Below, piece after piece: positions 1 to 7,606 of a DNA stretch of 64,000 nucleotides. Position numbers and translations under genes: made by a program. Source of the stretch: an uncultured Pseudomonas sp. (lineage in GTDB: Bacteria > Pseudomonadota > Gammaproteobacteria > Pseudomonadales > Pseudomonadaceae); assembly GCF_913777995.1 (NCBI RefSeq), contig NZ_CAJYVE010000030.1, positions 38,493 through 102,492 on the forward strand, in the 5' to 3' direction. The notes beneath the pieces are model-generated. The model did no database searches, was not told the origin of the DNA, and saw only the letters and a program-made list of their open reading frames with translations. Position 1 is the stretch's first letter. Every line of letters starts with the position of its first letter.

Positions 1-657
1 CTGTTGCCCGGTCGCCTGGGCCAGACGCATCAGCCAGGTGATGTACTGCTTCTGCTCCTTGCGTGAGTCGCCAGTGGCCACCGCCCCGACGCCCTCCCCC
101 CAGGTCATCGCACGGTAGAACGCATCGGCCAGGTTCAGGTGGCAGCTGTCACAGAAGGTGCTGCGCCCGTCGCCCGCCGTCAGGTGTCCGGCACGCAGCA
201 TGTCGGCGCGGTTCTGGCGTCGGCCAGCGGCGGAGAACGGCAGGTCCGGCTCGAACGCATGGGTGCGCTGATCATCGAAAACCAGCATTTCGACCCGCGG
301 ATCGTCATACAGGAACAACGCCGAATACACCCGATGGATATTGCCCATCACCGCCGGGCTGAGGCCCGCATGACGCAGGGTCGCGACGCGCAGCTTGAAG
401 GTGCCTGGCGCCCGGGTGCAGATGCTCAGTTGCGCAGCGCGCAACAGCGCCAGGGTGTAGGCACTGTCCTTGCCACCACCGAAGGGCACCAGCAGGACGA
501 AGTCACTGATGCGTTCGGCGCCGCCCGCCGCCACCAGCAAGCGCTGGATCAACAGCTGCAACGCGGTGCGTTCGGCACGGCTCAGGTGCCCCAGAAAACG
601 CTGCAGAACTTGCTGGTAGACATAGTTCATCGCCTGTTCATGGAGATCGCTCATCAT
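1..657 (-). CDS. PP-loop ATP-pyrophosphatase-like protein, C-terminus cut off by the window edge
   Basis: An open minus-strand frame runs from ATG at 657 to the first base of the window without a stop: 219 codons, so the C-terminus is missing. A GGAG sequence sits about 8 nt before the start; a second ATG follows at 654. Residues 58-65 read PFGGGKDS, matching the P-loop of N-type ATP pyrophosphatases (SGGKDS in the TilS, TtcA and QueC families). A CDSCH motif lies at 169-173 and TGDSRKEQ at 195-202. By family, such enzymes adenylate a substrate before amide, thio or related transfer. The substrate cannot be read here and no neighbour on the visible side explains it. The Cys pair could bind metal or carry sulfur, which is inference. 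The opposite strand also has an open frame here, but it lacks family motifs. Confidence 0.75.
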   Translation of the reverse strand, partial: MMSDLHEQAMNYVYQQVLQRFLGHLSRAERTALQLLIQRLLVAAGGAERISDFVLLVPFGGGKDSAYTLALLRAAQLSICTRAPGTFKLRVATLRHAGLSPAVMGNIHRVYSALFLYDDPRVEMLVFDDQRTHAFEPDLPFSAAGRRQNRADMLRAGHLTAGDGRSTFCDSCHLNLADAFYRAMTWGEGVGAVATGDSRKEQKQYITWLMRLAQATGQQ

Positions 658-787
658 GCGAACTCCGCAGGCCACGAAGTTGGAACGGCAGAGTGCTGGA
701 AATCATTATTGTCGTTGAGCACGGCTCTTTCCCTGAGTAATAGATCACGGCTCATTATCGGGATCGACTTTTTGATTACAAGCGACG

Positions 788-815
788 CGAAAAGGGTCAA
801 AGATCACCCTTTTCG
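788..815. repeat. Inverted repeat upstream of the PP-loop gene
   Basis: Perfect 9-bp arms CGAAAAGGG and CCCTTTTCG with a 10-nt spacer lie in the 496-nt gap between the PP-loop gene (start 657) and mexS (end 1154). It is about 130 nt upstream of the PP-loop start. It could be an operator or a leader hairpin. Nothing else in 658-1080 could be supported; short open frames there lack ribosome sites and family features. Confidence 0.45.
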
Positions 816-1081
816 TCTCTTTAAACGTCACGTTCACGGCATTTGAAGAACCATTACACGCGCTGTGCTTTGTGCTGCGTACCTGGCCCGGCATCGCCCC
901 AGCCCTTGGAACGGCGCCCCGCAGCGCCTCTTCGTATCAGGCTGAAGCAGACCGGACATACCGGGTCAGATAATGCTTGGCGCGTGCTGGAGTTTCATAT
1001 GTTTATCGGCACGACAAAACGTCAGACATGCGCCTAACCGAGTAGCGAACACTCCTACAAATACACGCTATTACTTGTAGG

Positions 1082-1126
1082 AAGTTTGAAAAACAAAGAA
1101 CCCGGTCGTTGTCAGCGACCGGGTTC
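1082..1126 (-). terminator. Intrinsic terminator after mexS
   Basis: Arms GAACCCGGTCG (1098-1108) and CGACCGGGTTC (1116-1126) form an 11-bp perfect stem with a 7-nt loop. Read on the minus strand it is followed by a T-rich stretch (1082-1097), as expected for a rho-independent terminator just past the mexS stop. Confidence 0.85.
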
Positions 1127-1153
1127 CTGGTGAGCAGGGCGAATCGGTAGGGT

Positions 1154-2176
1154 TCAGGTGACCGGCAGCTCCAGTACGGCGCGGCCGCCGATCGGGCAAC
1201 CGTCCATATAACGGTGGGCCTGGGCCACCTGCTCGAATGCGAATGGCTTGATCGCCAGGGGCTGCAGCACGCCGTCGCCGGTCAGCTGGTTGATATCACG
1301 CAGGGCACGCTGCAGTGCTTCGTTGTCCTGATCGATACCCAACTGCGGCTTGCCGGTGAAGTTGCCCAGGCAGTGCAGGTAGAACTGGATGTTCTTCTGG
1401 AACGCCGCGCAAGCCGGGAACGGGGTCTGGTTGCCGCCTTGCAGGCCATAGAGGATCAGGCTGCCACGTGGCGCCAGCACGTCGCCCATCAGCGACATCT
1501 GTGGGCCACCCATGCCGTCGCAGACCACGTCCACACCGCGACTGTCGGTGTACTTGTTGATCGCCATGAGCAGGTCCTGCTCTTCGGTCACCACCACCTT
1601 GTCGGCACCCAGGCCCAGCAGGTAGTCGCGGGCGTCCTCGGTCTTGGTCGCCGCGATCACCTTGGCCCCCAGGGCTTTGCCCAACTGCACGAAGCAGGGG
1701 CCGGCGCAGTGGCTGGCGTCGGTGATCAGGACGGTCTGGCCCGGCTTGATGCGCGCCAGGTCGACATAGGCGAAATAGGCGATCAGCAAGGGGGTGTAGT
1801 GGATACTGGCCTGCGCCGGAGTCAGCACGTCGGGGTAACGCGTCAGCGCATTGCGCGGCATGACGATGACTTCGCCATACACCGGATGCTGATTGGGGTC
1901 AGCAGCGGGGAAGCTGGCCACCCGGTCACCCACGGCCAGATCATCGACGCCGTCGCCGACCGCCGTGACCACACCGGCCATCTCATGCCCGATGCCGGCA
2001 GGCAAGCGCGCCAGCGTGCTGGCCAGATTCTGCCGCCAGAGAACGTCATACCAGCTCACGCCGATGGCATGGACACGCACCTGCACCTCGCCGGGCGCAG
2101 GCAACGCATCCGGGTGCTCTTCGATCTTGAGCACCTCGGCCGGGCCGAACTGGTGGAAACGGATCATGCGGGACAT
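1154..2176 (-). CDS. mexS: MexS-like zinc-independent oxidoreductase (MDR / quinone oxidoreductase family)
   Basis: 340 aa, the length typical of MexS. The N-terminal GroES-like domain contains GHEMAG at 63-68, and a Rossmann domain follows from about residue 145 (VLITDASHCAG), typical of medium-chain NADPH-dependent reductases of the QOR group. The gene is divergent from the MexT homologue at 2486, the same arrangement as mexS-mexT in P. aeruginosa. There, loss of MexS raises MexT-dependent mexEF-oprN expression, probably because toxic electrophiles accumulate. The start at 2176 has a GCGAGG ribosome site. The gene ends in a strong terminator. Assignment rests on family, length and neighbour; the true substrate is unknown. 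Confidence 0.85.
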   Translation of the reverse strand: MSRMIRFHQFGPAEVLKIEEHPDALPAPGEVQVRVHAIGVSWYDVLWRQNLASTLARLPAGIGHEMAGVVTAVGDGVDDLAVGDRVASFPAADPNQHPVYGEVIVMPRNALTRYPDVLTPAQASIHYTPLLIAYFAYVDLARIKPGQTVLITDASHCAGPCFVQLGKALGAKVIAATKTEDARDYLLGLGADKVVVTEEQDLLMAINKYTDSRGVDVVCDGMGGPQMSLMGDVLAPRGSLILYGLQGGNQTPFPACAAFQKNIQFYLHCLGNFTGKPQLGIDQDNEALQRALRDINQLTGDGVLQPLAIKPFAFEQVAQAHRYMDGCPIGGRAVLELPVT

Positions 2177-2321
2177 TTAGAACCTCGCCTTTTGTATCAG
2201 GATGCCCTGCACTTTATCGGGGCTTTCCCGGCAGGACCAGTCAGTGGCCATTAATAGTCGACATGTCTGTCATTGATTCGTCAGGGTGTGCTGCGGTTCC
2301 GCCCTACCCTCGAAAGGAGGC

Positions 2322-2347
2322 CATTGTGGCATTCACATGCCACAATG
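2322..2347. promoter_or_regulatory. Perfect 11-bp inverted repeat in the mexS-mexT intergenic region
   Basis: Arms CATTGTGGCAT and ATGCCACAATG flank TCAC. The repeat lies about 140 nt upstream of the mexT start and 145 nt from the mexS start, within the 309-nt divergent intergenic region. It has no T-tract, so an operator or a leader hairpin is likelier than a terminator. It does not match the ATC-N9-GAT pattern of MexT-type sites, so the bound factor, if any, is unknown. Confidence 0.55.
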
Positions 2348-2485
2348 CAACCGTCTACTGCCAGGGTCCTTTGCGCCACGGGCAACAATCGACGGCTACA
2401 CCCCGGACCGATTTGCCCGTACTATGCCCACCTGCCTCGCCCAAGCCCTGGCGGGCGCCTCGATACAAGGCCCGAGTCCTCACGT

Positions 2486-3400
2486 ATGAACCGCAACGAC
2501 CTGCGTCGCGTCGACCTCAACCTGCTGATCGTCTTCGAAACCCTGATGCATGAGCGCAGCGTGACCCGTGCCGCCGAGAAACTGTTCCTCGGCCAGCCGG
2601 CGATCAGCGCCGCCCTGTCACGCCTGCGTGGCCTGTTCGACGACCCGCTGTTCGTGCGCACCGGGCGCAGCATGGAGCCCACCGCCCGGGCCTCGGAGAT
2701 CTTCGCCCTGCTCTCCCCGGCCCTGGACTCTATCTCCACGGCCGTGAGCCGCGCCGCCGAGTTCGACCCGGCGACCAGCAATGCGGTATTTCGTATAGGC
2801 CTGTCCGACGAGGTCGAGTTCGCCCTGCTGCCCTCGCTGCTAAAGCGCCTGCGCTCCGAAGCACCAGGCATCGTGCTGGTGATCCGCCGGGTCAACTACA
2901 TCCTCATGCCCGCCCTGCTGGCCTCGGGCGAAATCTCCGTGGGGGTCAGCTACACCAGCGACCTGCCCGCCAATGCCAAGCGCAAGGTGCTGCGCCGCAG
3001 CCGCCCACGACTGCTGCGCGCCGACACCGTGCCCGGCCCGCTGAGCCTCGACGACTTCTGCAACCGCCCGCACGCCCTGGTGTCCTTCGCCGGCGACCTG
3101 TCGGGATTCATCGACGAACACCTGGAAAAGATCGGCCGCAAACGCCACGTGGTGCTCGCCGTACCGCAGTTCAATGGCCTCTCGACCCTGCTGGCCGGCA
3201 CCGACATCCTCGCCACCGTCCCCGACTACGCCGCCGAAGTGCTCACCGCCAGCGGCGGCGTACGCGCCGAAGACCTGCCACTGGAATCGCAGACCTTCGA
3301 ACTGCACATGGCCTGGCGCGGCGCCCAGGACAACGACCCGGCGGAGCGCTGGTTACGCTCGCGGATTCAGATGTTCTTCGGGGATCCGGATAGTCTCTGA
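2486..3400 (+). CDS. mexT: LysR-type regulator MexT
   Basis: 304 aa from ATG 2486, starting MNRNDLRRVDLNLL, with a LysR winged-helix domain at about 1-60 (SVTRAAEKLFLGQPAISAAL) and a co-inducer domain to the C-terminus (WLRSRIQMFFGDPDSL). It matches remembered P. aeruginosa MexT closely along its whole length. MexT activates mexEF-oprN and mexS. An in-frame ATG at 2273 would add 71 residues outside the LysR fold, so 2486 is preferred. The CGGCCAGC stretch near 2590 is present once, not duplicated as in the inactive mexT of strain PAO1, so the gene looks functional. Its usual target operon is not adjacent here but at 35282-41136. Confidence 0.92.
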   Translation: MNRNDLRRVDLNLLIVFETLMHERSVTRAAEKLFLGQPAISAALSRLRGLFDDPLFVRTGRSMEPTARASEIFALLSPALDSISTAVSRAAEFDPATSNAVFRIGLSDEVEFALLPSLLKRLRSEAPGIVLVIRRVNYILMPALLASGEISVGVSYTSDLPANAKRKVLRRSRPRLLRADTVPGPLSLDDFCNRPHALVSFAGDLSGFIDEHLEKIGRKRHVVLAVPQFNGLSTLLAGTDILATVPDYAAEVLTASGGVRAEDLPLESQTFELHMAWRGAQDNDPAERWLRSRIQMFFGDPDSL

Positions 3401-3545
3401 TCGGATTGGCGCTAGGTGTTCAGTAGGACCTGAGCATTTGGACAGCAAGCGCATCGTGCCGCTGCCAGAGCGAGCGCTCAGCTAGTGAGCCAGCCCCCTG
3501 AAGCAGCCCAATCATGGGCGAAGGCGATGCAGGCAGTGAGTTGCT

Positions 3546-5501
3546 TCATGACACCGATACCTCGTCCCTTTCATCGTAGCGCAGCAGCCGCCCGGCATTG
3601 CCGAGCACCAGCAAGGTACTGAGGTTGTGCAACAGCGCCGCGATCATCGCGCCGGCCGCACCCAGCAGCCCGAACGCCGCCGCCAGCATGATCCCCACTG
3701 TCCAGCCGAGGCCGATCAGCACATTCCATTGCAGAGTCCGCCGACACAGGCGGCTGAGACGCACACCGGTGGCCAGGCGGCGCAGGTCACCATTGATCAG
3801 TACGATGTCCGCCGCAGCCATGGCGATGTCGGTTCCGCCCGCACCGATGGCGACACCCACGACGCCCGCCTTGAGCGCCAGCGAGTCGTTGATGCCGTCG
3901 CCCACCACCATCGGCCTGAAACCGGCCTGGATTTCCTGATTGACCTGCTTGAGCTTGTCTTCCGGCAAAGCCTGGGCGACGACATGGGTGATGCCCACCT
4001 GGCTCGCCACCCACTGCGCCACGCTGCGTCGGTCGCCGGTCAGCAGCAACTGCCGGCGCAGCCCCAGCTCGCGCAGTTGCGCCAACGCTTCAGGCGCTTC
4101 CCGGCGTACATTGTCGGCCAGCAGCAGCCAGGCGAGAAAACGTCCGTGCAGTGCCAGGCCAACGATCGGGCCATCGTGCTCCGGCACCGCCGGCAAGGCG
4201 ATATCCAGCTTCTCAAATAGCTCCGCACGCCCCAGCGCGGCCTGGCCTTGTTCGGTCGAAGCAACCACCCCGAAACCTTGCATCTCGTGCAATTCGGCAA
4301 GCGCAAGGTGCTGGTCGCGGGGAACGGACTTGGCCAAGGCGCGGCTGACCGGGTGGCTGCTCGCCGTGCCCAGGCTGGCAGCCAGGCGCAGCACCTGATG
4401 CTCCGCCACCTCGGTCTGGCTGCTCACGACCTGCTGCAGGTGCAGTGCCCCTTGGGTCAGGGTGCCGGTTTTGTCGATCACCAGCGACGACAGGTCGGCC
4501 AGCTCTTCGAGAAACGCAGAGCCACGAATCAGAATGCCATGCCGCGCCGCAACGGCGACCCCGGCAATGGCTGTGGCCGGGGCCGACAGCACCAGTGCGC
4601 ACGGACAAGCCGCCACCAGCACGGCCAGCATGGCCTGGGCATCGCCGGTGATGAACCAGGTGGCCGCCGCGATCATCAGCACCAGCAGCAGGTAACGCCC
4701 GGCGTAGCGTTCGAGCAGCCGGGTGATGGGGGGCTTGGCCTGCTCTGCACGGCGCATCAGGGCAATCACCTTGCCCAGCGCGGAATCCTCGCCAGTGGCG
4801 GTCACCTCGATGCGCAGCAAGCCATCGAGGTTGATCGCGCCTGCATGCACAGGCGCACCCGGCGCAACCTCCTGCGGCAAGGACTCCCCGGTGATGGGCG
4901 CGGTATCGAGGCTGGCCTGGCCTTCGAGGACACGACCATCGGCCGGCACCCGGTCACCGGCTCTTACCTCTACCCGGTCCCCCGCCTTGAGGCTGGCGTT
5001 GTCGACCTCGCTCACCTCGCCGTTGGCACCGATCAGCCGCGCCTGGCTGCGTGTGAGGCGGCCCAGGGCGTCGATGGCTTCCTGCGAGCCCAGCATGCTG
5101 CGCTCTTCGAGCACGTGCCCGAAGATCATGATGATCGGCAACAAGGCGGCGGTGGTCAGGTCGCCAATGGCCCAGGCGCCGAGCATGGCCAGCGCAATCA
5201 ACTGGTCGGTGACGCCATGCAGGCTCGGTTGCTTGAGGCTGTGCCACGCCGAGCCCAGCACCGGTACGGCCACCAGCAACGACGCAGCGCCCAACAGCAA
5301 CTGCGCCACGCCTTCCTGGTCTGGGGCCAGGCTTTGCCAGGCCAAGCCCAGCGCCAGCAGCCCGAGGGCGACCATAGCCAAGGTCAACTGGCGTGCGGCC
5401 TGCCGGCGCTCGTCCCGAGACAGCAGACCCGAGGTGAGATGGACATGGCCATGATGGTGATGACCGTGGTGGTGATGGCCGTGCTGATGGTGGGCGCTCA
5501 T
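3546..5501 (-). CDS. P1B-type heavy-metal-translocating ATPase with His-rich N-terminus
   Basis: 651 aa inner-membrane pump. Motifs seen: TGES in the actuator domain, CPC at 299-301 in the ion channel helix, the phosphorylated DKTGT at 343, an SSHPV nucleotide-domain His-Pro, and GDGINDS from 534. It lacks a CxxC metal-binding domain; instead residues 4-21 hold 13 histidines, suggesting Zn, Ni, Co or Cu binding. The last helices read QWNVLIGLGW and LLHNLSTLLVLGN, without the Lys and DxG I would expect of Zn/Cd pumps, so specificity is unresolved. It lies 37 nt downstream of the HflK-like gene and is the last gene of that minus-strand operon, linking the pump to three SPFH proteins. Confidence 0.9.
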   Translation of the reverse strand: MSAHHQHGHHHHGHHHHGHVHLTSGLLSRDERRQAARQLTLAMVALGLLALGLAWQSLAPDQEGVAQLLLGAASLLVAVPVLGSAWHSLKQPSLHGVTDQLIALAMLGAWAIGDLTTAALLPIIMIFGHVLEERSMLGSQEAIDALGRLTRSQARLIGANGEVSEVDNASLKAGDRVEVRAGDRVPADGRVLEGQASLDTAPITGESLPQEVAPGAPVHAGAINLDGLLRIEVTATGEDSALGKVIALMRRAEQAKPPITRLLERYAGRYLLLVLMIAAATWFITGDAQAMLAVLVAACPCALVLSAPATAIAGVAVAARHGILIRGSAFLEELADLSSLVIDKTGTLTQGALHLQQVVSSQTEVAEHQVLRLAASLGTASSHPVSRALAKSVPRDQHLALAELHEMQGFGVVASTEQGQAALGRAELFEKLDIALPAVPEHDGPIVGLALHGRFLAWLLLADNVRREAPEALAQLRELGLRRQLLLTGDRRSVAQWVASQVGITHVVAQALPEDKLKQVNQEIQAGFRPMVVGDGINDSLALKAGVVGVAIGAGGTDIAMAAADIVLINGDLRRLATGVRLSRLCRRTLQWNVLIGLGWTVGIMLAAAFGLLGAAGAMIAALLHNLSTLLVLGNAGRLLRYDERDEVSVS

Positions 5502-5538
5502 CGTCCGGGGTTCCAGATGCAGGGGCCAGAATAGGCGT

Positions 5539-6564
5539 TCATGGTTTGGGGCCTTGCAGGATCAAATGCCCGCTGTCCTCGGGATTGACCGTGGTGACAG
5601 AGCCCGCACGGGACAGGATGGCGGGCACCCGTTCGCGATACAGCCGCAGCATCAGGCCAGGGTCCTGCTGCTGTGCCAGGCCGACGATGGTGCTGGTGGC
5701 GGCACTGGCTTGCGCCAGCCGTTCACGCGCCTGGGCCTGCGCGACCTGGACGGTGCGCTCGGCATTCTGGGTGGCCTGCTGCAGTCGTTGCGCGGCCTCG
5801 TTGCGGGCGCTCGCAACCGCTTGCTCGGCGCGCTGGCTGGCGGTCAGCACGGCATTGAAGGCGCTGACCGCCGAGGGCGGCAGCGAAGATTGCACATCGA
5901 CCCGTACCACCGTGATGCCCAGGTCGGCGCCTGCCGCCTTGAGCGCCGCCAGGCTGCGGTTGATGCCCTGTTGCAAGTCGCCACGCAGACGCTCACGGCG
6001 CTCGGCAATCTGCGCATCGGCGCCTACCAGTTCAGGCCGCGCGACCAGAATCGCATCCATGTCTCGGGATGCGCAGACCTGAACGGCATTGCGCTCGACC
6101 AGGCGATCCAGCGCCGGATCCACATGGACGCCCTGACGGGCAAAGGCAAACGGCTCGACGACCTGATAGAACACCCGCACCTCAAGCTGCACGATGCCTG
6201 CTTCGGCCGTGAGCAGGTAACCGGACCCGGCCGTCGCGTCGCTGGCCGGCACAAGCCCCAAGTCCGCCTTATGTGCGAAGTCCGAGCGCAACAACAGCTC
6301 CACCTTGCGCTCGGTCACCCGACCATCCGAAGGCAACATCACTACCTGTTCGAACGGACGTGGCCAAGCCAGTAGCAGGCCAGCATTCTGGATACGCTGC
6401 TCGGCCCCCAGCCTGAGCACCACGGCCCGGCTTTCCGGCCCTACCGAACGGACATTGCCGAACAACCAGCCCAGCGCGGCGAGCACGGTCACCGCGTACA
6501 GGGCGATGAAACCGATCCGCGCCGACTGCAGCCAGGGGCCGGCAGGCTGGCGCGGGCTAGTCAT
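5539..6564 (-). CDS. SPFH/Band 7 membrane protein, HflK-like
   Basis: 341 aa. One N-terminal membrane helix (about residues 16-37) is followed by an SPFH domain and a long Ala/Gln/Arg-rich coiled coil (QRAEQAVASARNEAAQ). The SLPPSAVSAFNAV stretch before the coiled coil resembles the HflK-type LPP..V..AF..V signature. In E. coli, HflK and HflC form a large periplasm-facing cage around the FtsH protease; SPFH proteins in general organise membrane microdomains. The start overlaps the upstream HflC-like gene by 8 nt, indicating translational coupling. It is unlikely to be the housekeeping hflK, which normally lies beside hflX and hflC near hfq, so this is probably a paralogue. Confidence 0.85.
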   Translation of the reverse strand: MTSPRQPAGPWLQSARIGFIALYAVTVLAALGWLFGNVRSVGPESRAVVLRLGAEQRIQNAGLLLAWPRPFEQVVMLPSDGRVTERKVELLLRSDFAHKADLGLVPASDATAGSGYLLTAEAGIVQLEVRVFYQVVEPFAFARQGVHVDPALDRLVERNAVQVCASRDMDAILVARPELVGADAQIAERRERLRGDLQQGINRSLAALKAAGADLGITVVRVDVQSSLPPSAVSAFNAVLTASQRAEQAVASARNEAAQRLQQATQNAERTVQVAQAQARERLAQASAATSTIVGLAQQQDPGLMLRLYRERVPAILSRAGSVTTVNPEDSGHLILQGPKP

Positions 6565-7606
6565 GGCCTTGACCTGCTTCGCGGCTCAGCGACGCCGGCG
6601 GGTTGGGTCCGTCGACCAGCGCCCGGAACGGTGCCGCATCGGTGCGCAGCACCAGGCGAGTGTCGGGCGTCACGATGGTGCCCAGGGTGTCCAGCGAGCG
6701 CAGCAGCTTGTAAAGCTCAGGCGCGCTGGCGTAGGCCTTGCCGTAGATCTGCGCCGCCTCCACCTGGGACTGTGCCTGGATCTGCGCCGCCTTCACGGTG
6801 GCGTCGGCTTCGAGAATTCGCGCATCCCGTTCGGCCGCCGAACGGATCTCGGCCGCCTTGCGCTTGCCTTCGGCGGTGCGCTCGGTGGCGATCGTCTCGC
6901 GCTCGGCGCGCATGCGGTCGACGGTGGCTTCCAAGGTCACCTTGGGCAGGGTGAGGCGTTCGATCCCTACCTGAACCACCTTGATGCCATAGGTCTGGGC
7001 CAGCTGATCGGCAATTTGCGCCTGCAACCGCTGCTCGAAGGCCTCGATGCGCACGCGTCCGGGGTCGACATTGACCAGGTCCGCCAGTTCGAAGCCGCTG
7101 GTGGTGGTTTCCAGCGCCGAGCCCACCAGCGTGCGGATCTGCCGCGCCGCCTCGTCCGGCTGGTTCTGCACTGCGCGCATGAAGCGCTGGATATCTTGCG
7201 GGTCCGGCGACACCTGCCAGGCGATGTAGGCCTGCACGATGATGCGCAGGCCGTCGCGGGTGCCGACATCGTGCAATCCACTGGAGGTGGTGCGCAGGCG
7301 CAGGTCGACCGGCACCGCCACCTCGAACGGCTGCGGCCAGCGCCAGGCCAGGCCTGGTTCTAGCAACACCCGTGACGGGTTGCCGAAGCGGGTGATGACC
7401 ATGGCCTCGCCCATACGCACTTGGACGAAACAGGCCACTGCCGCCAACAACAGCACCAGCAGCACGGCCCCGAGGATCCGCGGCCAGGCCGGTCGCGCTG
7501 GCCCGTCGTGATCGCTGTCATGGTCATGGTCATGGTCGTGATCATGGTCATGCACGCAGTCATGGGCCGCGGGGTCATCGTGAGCGTGAGAGGCGTGGGG
7601 GCTCAA
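6557..7606 (-). CDS. SPFH/Band 7 membrane protein, HflC-like, with His/Asp-rich N-terminus
   Basis: 349 aa. Residues 1-35 contain 11 histidines alternating with aspartates, a probable metal-binding tail on the cytoplasmic side. A membrane helix follows at about 41-62, then an SPFH domain with HflC-type features: LPKVTLEATVDRMRAERE, a charged coiled coil of the EGKRKAAEIRSAAERDA type, and a C-terminal YKLLRSLDTL region. The stop of the upstream large SPFH gene overlaps its start by 4 nt (ATGA). The tail echoes the His-rich tail of the P-type ATPase in the same operon, which suggests that the two proteins sense or hand over the same metal; this is inference. A paralogue of housekeeping HflC is the likeliest origin. 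Confidence 0.87.
   Translation of the reverse strand: MSPHASHAHDDPAAHDCVHDHDHDHDHDHDSDHDGPARPAWPRILGAVLLVLLLAAVACFVQVRMGEAMVITRFGNPSRVLLEPGLAWRWPQPFEVAVPVDLRLRTTSSGLHDVGTRDGLRIIVQAYIAWQVSPDPQDIQRFMRAVQNQPDEAARQIRTLVGSALETTTSGFELADLVNVDPGRVRIEAFEQRLQAQIADQLAQTYGIKVVQVGIERLTLPKVTLEATVDRMRAERETIATERTAEGKRKAAEIRSAAERDARILEADATVKAAQIQAQSQVEAAQIYGKAYASAPELYKLLRSLDTLGTIVTPDTRLVLRTDAAPFRALVDGPNPPASLSREAGQGHD

Noticed and set aside
139-846. 235-codon plus-strand open frame at the window start
   Set aside because: It lies opposite the PP-loop gene for most of its length, has no family motif and reads as low-complexity high-GC shadow. The minus frame has a ribosome site and a P-loop.
843-1037. 64-codon plus-strand frame with several cysteines
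   Set aside because: No ribosome site, no homology-like pattern, and it ends within an ordinary intergenic region.
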